Shown here piece by piece: positions 31,126 through 36,086 of a stretch of DNA of 36,086 nt. The stretch spans positions 1 through 36,086 of the forward strand of contig DATGZD010000135.1 in assembly GCA_035297385.1 (NCBI GenBank). The letters run 5' to 3'. A model generated the notes under the pieces. The model ran no database searches, was not told the DNA's origin, and saw nothing but the letters and a program-made list of their open reading frames with translations. Origin of the DNA: UBA11855 sp035297385 (lineage in GTDB: Archaea; Thermoproteota; Bathyarchaeia; Bathyarchaeales; Bathycorpusculaceae). The first letter of the stretch is position 1, and the number at the start of each line of letters is the position of its first letter. A program made the position numbers and the translations under genes.

Positions 31126-33771
31126 ATGGAATTATCGAGAAAGAAGAGCGTAGCAATCATAGCACTCTTAATGATTGCTTCAGTTACTATGATGGCAAAC
31201 TTTGCAAGTATACCAGTTGAGGCACAACTTGCAACAACACAACCAACAAGTGGAGCAATACCATCAGGGGTTAGTCCCAACTTTACAGTTCAAACAGTAG
31301 CTTACATTAGTGTTAGACCGACAGTTGTCGGCGTTGGACAAACCTTCTTAGTTAACCTGTTTCCAGTGCCGGCACCCAATGCAAATCGGAAGTTTCCAAA
31401 TCTGAAAGTAACAATCACAAAACCAGATAACACACAAGATATAATCACAATGGACTCATACGTTGCAGATGGCACAGCATGGTTTGAGTACGTAGCCAGT
31501 CAATTAGGTACATGGAAATTCAAGCTTGATTTTCCAGGAGTTTACTATCCAGCAGGCCGGTATCTTGATGGCAATATTATAACGGCAACGTCAGGCGGTT
31601 CTACCTATGCTATATCAGAGTACTATCAGCCTTCATCGAGTAAAGAAATGACATTAACAGTGCAACAAGATTGGGTGGCTTCGTGGCCTGAAATGCCACT
31701 TCCAACTGATTATTGGACAAGACCCGTACCATATGCATACAGAGAATGGGCACAAATTTCGGGCGACTTTCCATGGCGCGGTCCCAGTGGCGGAGCTTTA
31801 TGGGATAAACTCTATCCTGACACCAACCCACGATGGGGTGGATATCAAATCTCAGGTATGGGTGGTCCATGGAGAGGACATTTCACGCCCTGGGTTCAAG
31901 GACCAAACAGTGCCCATGTAGCATGGAAACGACAATACGGTATTGGAGGTATTGTTGGAGGAGATATGGGTTTAGGAATTGCGGACACATCGATATTCAG
32001 TGGCAGCGGCGTATCACGTTATCCATTTATTGTATATGGTGGAAGAGCATACATGTCATTAACCTACGATAGTTATGCTGGGAAAGATGAATCAAAACCA
32101 GGAACTGGAAAAACAGCAGTACCTTATTGGCAATGCTTTGATTATCGTACTGGAGAATTAATCTGGGAAAGACCATTAGAAGCAGGTGAATCACCGCCCA
32201 ACGTTATAGAATACTTCAATCAAGGCTTGTTACCAGGAGGCCAAGTTTCAATAACAAGTGACGAATTAACAGCAGTCAATTTCTTATCGATAGGCAACGG
32301 CTACTTAAGAAAATATGATCCATGGACAGGAGCGATGGTGGCCAATATTTCAATTGCACCAATGACGGGCACCGGAGGCACCTACTTTATGAACGGGTAC
32401 GTCTTAGGCGTGCAAGATCTAGGAGCTAATGTTTCAGCAAGTCAACGCTATCGTCTAGTAAACTGGACGACTTTTGGAACCACGACTAACTTTACAGCTA
32501 GAGTACAAAGCAACATAACTTGGCCATGGAACAGTCTGTCAGACTTTACTGACTATAGTGCAGGCATATCTGTTAGGACGGCAAAAAGCTTTGCAGCAGG
32601 AGCCCCCAACAAAACCAACGTGATGGCAGCAAGCTTAGCCACGGGACAGCAACTTTGGAGCGTAGCGCTAGATGAATGGGAATACAGTTCAAGCACGAAC
32701 TATGCCGATCATGGAAAATTTGCAATGCTTTCAGAACAAGGGTACTTTATTGCATTAGATTTAAACACTGGTAGTGTAGCTTGGAAGAGCGAGAAATTTG
32801 ATTATCCATGGGATGAACCTGGCTTTGGAGGCTACAACGTACTATCAGCTTATGGATTACTCTATAGAAACGCTTACACAGGTATCTATGCGTTCAATTG
32901 GAAAGATGGAAAATTAGCCTGGAAATACACAAGTCCCGCCGGTTCACCATACGAAACGCCGTACGTTGATGCGAATGGAACAACAGTATATTCTACAAAT
33001 ATTGGTGGCGCTATAGCTGATGGAAAATATTACATCTACAATACAGAACATTCAGCAACCGTACCTATCACTAGGGGCTGGCAATTACACGCAATTAATG
33101 CTACAACTGGCGAGGGTATATGGAAGGTTGCAATACCTGGAGGCGGCTCCAAACACACTACAGACATAGGTCCAATAGCTGATGGATACTTATCACTTGG
33201 CGGAAGCGATGGATATATGTATGTTTTTGGCAAAGGCAAAAGTGCAATCACTGTAACAGCACCTAATGTTGTCATGTCAAAAGGAAATGGCATCGTAATA
33301 ACTGGCACGGTCGTAGACCTATCACCAGCACAACCAAATACGCCAGCCGTCTCTAAAGAATCAATGGCTCTACAAATGGAACATATACACCAACAAATGC
33401 CCATTGACGGAATATGGCATAACCAAACAATAATAGGTGTTCCAGTAAAATTAACTGCTATAGCTGCAGATGGTTCAGTTGTTGATATTGGTACAGTAAC
33501 AACAAACGGATACTATGGAACGTTTGGTAAAGAATGGGTACCACCAAATGAAGGCACCTACCAAATTATTGCGAATTTCGCAGGAGACGAATCATATGGT
33601 AGCTCTGCAGCAGCAACAACAATCTCAGTAGGTCCAGCACTTGCAACGCCAGATAATCAACAACAACCTCAAGTGGCTGTTCCAGATTATACAATGACAA
33701 TTATCGCTGGAGTTGTTGCAGTCATAATTGCGCTTGCCATTGTTGGAATAGTACTTTACAGGAAGAAGTAA
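31126..33771 (+). CDS. Large PQQ-propeller/Ig-like cell-surface protein (paralogue E)
   Basis: An 881-residue exported protein: signal peptide to about 35 (IPVEAQ), N-terminal beta domain (SVRPTVVGVGQ, ITKPDNTQDI, QLGTWKFKLDF), signature LPTDYWTRPVPYAYREW, PQQ-like propeller (FDYRTGELIW, AFNWKDGKLAWKYTSP, HAINATTGEGIWKV), Ig-like domain with NTPAVSKESMALQMEHIHQQMPIDG (Ala in place of Cys), and tail VPDYTMTIIAG + helix + RKK. About ten NxS/T sequons can be counted. It carries an insertion-rich first half of the propeller (for example the KDESKPGTGKTAVPYW loop). Separated from the array of copies B-D by the small membrane genes and exporter. Same proposed surface role. Confidence 0.85.
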   Translation: MELSRKKSVAIIALLMIASVTMMANFASIPVEAQLATTQPTSGAIPSGVSPNFTVQTVAYISVRPTVVGVGQTFLVNLFPVPAPNANRKFPNLKVTITKPDNTQDIITMDSYVADGTAWFEYVASQLGTWKFKLDFPGVYYPAGRYLDGNIITATSGGSTYAISEYYQPSSSKEMTLTVQQDWVASWPEMPLPTDYWTRPVPYAYREWAQISGDFPWRGPSGGALWDKLYPDTNPRWGGYQISGMGGPWRGHFTPWVQGPNSAHVAWKRQYGIGGIVGGDMGLGIADTSIFSGSGVSRYPFIVYGGRAYMSLTYDSYAGKDESKPGTGKTAVPYWQCFDYRTGELIWERPLEAGESPPNVIEYFNQGLLPGGQVSITSDELTAVNFLSIGNGYLRKYDPWTGAMVANISIAPMTGTGGTYFMNGYVLGVQDLGANVSASQRYRLVNWTTFGTTTNFTARVQSNITWPWNSLSDFTDYSAGISVRTAKSFAAGAPNKTNVMAASLATGQQLWSVALDEWEYSSSTNYADHGKFAMLSEQGYFIALDLNTGSVAWKSEKFDYPWDEPGFGGYNVLSAYGLLYRNAYTGIYAFNWKDGKLAWKYTSPAGSPYETPYVDANGTTVYSTNIGGAIADGKYYIYNTEHSATVPITRGWQLHAINATTGEGIWKVAIPGGGSKHTTDIGPIADGYLSLGGSDGYMYVFGKGKSAITVTAPNVVMSKGNGIVITGTVVDLSPAQPNTPAVSKESMALQMEHIHQQMPIDGIWHNQTIIGVPVKLTAIAADGSVVDIGTVTTNGYYGTFGKEWVPPNEGTYQIIANFAGDESYGSSAAATTISVGPALATPDNQQQPQVAVPDYTMTIIAGVVAVIIALAIVGIVLYRKK

Positions 33772-33798
33772 TAGTACAGAATAGAGCTTAAGCTTAAT

Positions 33799-33816
33799 CT
33801 TCCTTTTCTTTTTTTA
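33799..33816 (+). terminator. Pyrimidine-tract terminator of paralogue E
   Basis: CTTCCTTTTCTTTTTTTA starts about 28 bases after the stop, preceded by a 10-bp palindrome AGCTTAAGCT (33785-33794). Confidence 0.5.
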
Positions 33817-33887
33817 GTCTAAGAGTCTTCAATAAGCATACATTTTAATAAGAAAACTTAATTCGATTAGAATAGGAGGCTTTCTGA

Positions 33888-34175
33888 TTGTCTAAGAATA
33901 AGAAATCTGATTCTATCGACAAAGAAAAGAGACTAAGCGAAACTAGGAAAGAAGCAAATGTAGATGTCATGAATAAGGAGCCTAAACATGTACAAGGACA
34001 TAGAACTACAGTAACGCGAGTAAAAGAAGGCGAGTATATGTGTCCAGAATGTGGTCAAACTTTTGATAATAAAGATAGAGCCGAAGAACATCTTCATAGT
34101 CAACATGGAGAACATTTGCGTACAGTTCATAGAGAATTGCATGGCAAAGATACTAATCAGCAGCACAAAGAGTGA
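33888..34175 (+). CDS. Small C2H2 zinc-finger protein
   Basis: A 95-residue, highly charged protein with one C2H2-type finger: Cys52-x2-Cys55-x12-His68-x4-His73 (CPECGQTFDNKDRAEEHLH). A disordered Lys/Glu-rich N-terminus precedes it and a His-rich tail (HGEHLRTVHRELHGK) follows. Single-finger proteins of this type occur in archaea and are thought to bind nucleic acid or partner proteins; its target is unknown. The start is TTG at 33888, supported by a perfect AGGAGG 8 bases upstream and a TATA-like TTTTAATAAG near 33843. It is monocistronic, following a surface-protein terminator. Confidence 0.75.
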   Translation: MSKNKKSDSIDKEKRLSETRKEANVDVMNKEPKHVQGHRTTVTRVKEGEYMCPECGQTFDNKDRAEEHLHSQHGEHLRTVHRELHGKDTNQQHKE

Positions 34176-34561
34176 ATTTATTTAATGCAACAGATTCTGC
34201 TTAAACTATATGTAAAACTTTAAAACGGCTCATTTAGCGAGTATTTTCGACATTTCTCGTTTAGTTAGCCAGCCCTCAATAAAATTCAACATATCAAATT
34301 CTAAGAAATGGGAACATATTGCCGATGTAGTGTAATGTCTGTATTATCGTTGAATTCTATTGTTTGTTTTATTATGTAATCATACTATTCTATTTCAAAT
34401 GTTGGTTGTTCATCTACCCAACTGTAACCAGCAATCGTCATGGTTACCGAATCTAAGGTTTGTAGTTAGATATCCAATTAGCTATAACCAGGAGCTATCA
34501 GAACAGTTGTTTAAATGTAAACAATCTAGAGAATATGTTTTGTTTCAATAAATCATAGAAT
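34176..34561. other. Non-coding stretch between zinc-finger and FG-GAP genes
   Basis: About 385 AT-rich bases between two converging genes. I see no accepted gene, no RNA gene and no repeat. One 20-codon minus-strand frame (34230-34292) reads protein-like but has no ribosome site. Confidence 0.4.
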
Positions 34562-36073
34562 TTAGGAATTAGTTTTATCTGCATTTTTTCGCTTTCGCCA
34601 TACAAAAATAAGGATAGAAATAGCTACTACAATAATTACGAGCATTCCTACTCCAAGCAGATATGGTGAGAGCGTTGGAGTGGCAGCTACGCTTGCGATT
34701 GACCATACTCGCATATCAGGGTCGCATAAGCTGGCTTGTGCAGTACAGCCAACAGTAATAATTTCTAAAACGCCATCGTTATCGATGTCGCCGTTACCGA
34801 CGTTCCATGCACAAGCACCTTCACCGAATGTCCAATCAGTACTTTGTTCAAGGAGCAGAGCAGTCTTGTTGAATCCCCAAATTCTGAGTTGGCCTCTATC
34901 ATGCAGGCTTTCACTGTTTTTGAAACTGTTCTCGGCTGCTGTTATTCCGCTTGTTACGATTTCTGTTGTTCCATCATTATTAACATCATTTAGTGAGATA
35001 GATTTTACTTCAGTCAGATAATCGGTTGCCCATTCTTCGTTTACCAATTCTGTCAAGACAGCCCCATTCCAACGCCAAGTCTTAAGTTGAGCCTTCACGT
35101 TTTTTCCATCATAAGTAAAGCCGCCTGTTACTATTTCCTTAAACCCATCTCTATCTAAATCAGCCGCTTTAACATTGTTTACAATCGTATTCCCTTGAAC
35201 TGCTCCAGCTATCGTTGCAGCATAAATTCCAGGAATTAATTGCCAGTTTTCATTTGCTTTCAGAGAAAATTCTTGACCATTCCAGTGCCATACACTTAAT
35301 TGTCCCTTACTGTTGTTGAGATTGTCAGAATAACCGCCCACGATAATTTCAATGTCTCCATTGTTATCTAAATCTTCGGCGAATACAGAATTGGCATTTC
35401 TGACTTTAGCTGCATCTAATTCTAATCGTCCCACTAAACTCAAAGATGTGTCCTGCAAATGCCATAAACACAATTGTCCAGTATTCAACGAGTTCTTTAG
35501 CAATCTTCCAACTGTAATAATTTCTGTTACTCCATCTTTGTTTAGATCATCGACAAAAATAGAATTAGTGGATATTCCATCATACTGTGCCTTTAGAATA
35601 AGTTCTTGATTGGTTAAACGCCAGACTCTCAAGCAGGAAGATGTGCGGTTACTGGTTTCATTTCTGCATGATCCAGCAGTGATTATTTCAACATTTTTGT
35701 CTCCATCAACATCAGCAGCGTAGACACATACAATACTGCCTATCCAATTAGCACTCGCCTTAAGCGAAACATTCTGTCCATTCCAATTCCACACTTTTAA
35801 AGGAGCTTCAGCGATTGTTCTAGAACCATTAGTTGTAGTGTAATAAGCGAAACCACCTGTTAGTAGTTCTATAGCATTATCTCCATCAACATCTCCCACG
35901 AAAATGTTTTGAGTTCCATAGACACAGGTTCCACCTATTCCATAAGTGTCCCAATTTTGTTCAGCTTCTAAGTTGAAATCTCCCGTTTGGGCATTGACTT
36001 TCCATTCAATAAATGTAAAAACTATAATCATAGAGAGAATAATTGAAAGTAGATACCTGTGTCTACTGTTCAT
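34562..36073 (-). CDS. Secreted membrane-anchored FG-GAP/VCBS seven-repeat propeller protein
   Basis: A 503-residue exported protein: signal peptide to about 29 (KVNAQ), seven repeats each with an integrin-like calcium loop (DVDGDNAIE near 61, DVDGDKNVE near 120, DLNKDGVTE near 175, DLDNNGDIE near 233, DLDRDGFKE near 304, DVNNDGTTE near 362, DIDNDGVLE near 428) followed by I(I/V)T.GG and a W.WNGQ strand. It ends in a transmembrane helix (YLLGVGMLVIIVVAISILIFVW) and a basic tail. Seven such units predict a seven-bladed, calcium-stabilised propeller standing outside the cell, probably for adhesion or carbohydrate/protein binding. Several sequons are present. Unlike the PQQ/Ig family it has no Ig-like domain, but it is exported and anchored the same way. 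The promoter lies outside the window. Confidence 0.85.
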   Translation of the reverse strand: MNSRHRYLLSIILSMIIVFTFIEWKVNAQTGDFNLEAEQNWDTYGIGGTCVYGTQNIFVGDVDGDNAIELLTGGFAYYTTTNGSRTIAEAPLKVWNWNGQNVSLKASANWIGSIVCVYAADVDGDKNVEIITAGSCRNETSNRTSSCLRVWRLTNQELILKAQYDGISTNSIFVDDLNKDGVTEIITVGRLLKNSLNTGQLCLWHLQDTSLSLVGRLELDAAKVRNANSVFAEDLDNNGDIEIIVGGYSDNLNNSKGQLSVWHWNGQEFSLKANENWQLIPGIYAATIAGAVQGNTIVNNVKAADLDRDGFKEIVTGGFTYDGKNVKAQLKTWRWNGAVLTELVNEEWATDYLTEVKSISLNDVNNDGTTEIVTSGITAAENSFKNSESLHDRGQLRIWGFNKTALLLEQSTDWTFGEGACAWNVGNGDIDNDGVLEIITVGCTAQASLCDPDMRVWSIASVAATPTLSPYLLGVGMLVIIVVAISILIFVWRKRKNADKTNS

Positions 36074-36086
36074 TCTTAATCCACAG

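Noticed and set aside
34230..34292. 20-codon minus-strand frame reading MLNFIEGWLTKREMSKILAK
   Set aside because: Protein-like, but very short, without ribosome site, and upstream frame is closed soon; could be a relic but cannot be supported.
34360..34551. 63-codon plus-strand frame before the FG-GAP gene end
   Set aside because: No ribosome site, cysteine- and glutamine-rich random-looking composition.

Overview
The window is AT-rich, protein-dense DNA from an archaeon. Evidence for Archaea: an RNase P protein of the archaeal/eukaryotic Rpp21 (Rnp4) type next to a YhbY-like RNA-binding protein, TATA-box promoters, purine-rich Shine-Dalgarno sites with frequent TTG/GTG starts, and pyrimidine-tract terminators. 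The combination of a bacterial-type Ku/LigD repair set with many large PQQ-propeller/Ig-like surface proteins fits an uncultivated TACK-type lineage such as Bathyarchaeia. That placement is an inference and is not proven here.

Layout. 1-1391: 3' part of a large surface protein (5' truncated). 1582-2179 (-): yhbY and rnp4. 2547-3890 (+): short secreted PQQ propeller. 3887-4525 (-): membrane methyltransferase. 4788-7409 (+): first full-length PQQ/Ig surface protein. 7564-9210 (-): lipid-linked oligosaccharide flippase. 9754-10536 (+): membrane-anchored DUF4332 protein. 10566-11180 (-): metallo-beta-lactamase-fold hydrolase. 11296-11574 (+): small unknown. 11662-13316 (-): YihY-type membrane protein preceded by two coupled unknown genes. 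13537-14709 (-): CPA2 cation/proton antiporter. 14935-15854 (-): decayed CDF cation-efflux gene (three frameshifts and a nonsense codon). 16182-20050 (-): four-gene NHEJ operon, pol-ku-lig/PE-DUF72. 20387-28567 (+): three more full-length PQQ/Ig surface proteins in tandem. 28785-30924 (-): small membrane proteins and a DHA2-type MFS exporter. 31126-33771 (+): fifth full-length PQQ/Ig protein. 33888-34175 (+): C2H2 zinc-finger protein. 34562-36073 (-): secreted, membrane-anchored seven-repeat FG-GAP/VCBS protein.

Two themes dominate. (1) Cell surface: six PQQ/Ig paralogues (one truncated) share a signal peptide, an N-terminal beta domain, an invariant LPTDYWTRP signature, a PQQ-like propeller, a membrane-proximal Ig-like domain with a Met/His-rich loop, and in five of six a tail of PDYT(M/L)TI + transmembrane helix + basic end. 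They are rich in N-glycosylation sequons, and a flippase gene lies among them. The five complete copies have similar promoters and leaders, suggesting one differentially expressed surface family. (2) DNA repair: a compact archaeal NHEJ operon with a separate polymerase, a ligase carrying the 3'-phosphoesterase domain at its C-terminus (unlike the usual LigD orders), and a translationally coupled DUF72 protein. An 18-bp perfect palindrome abuts the putative TATA box of this operon.

I see no rRNA, tRNA, CRISPR array, transposase or integrase in the window.
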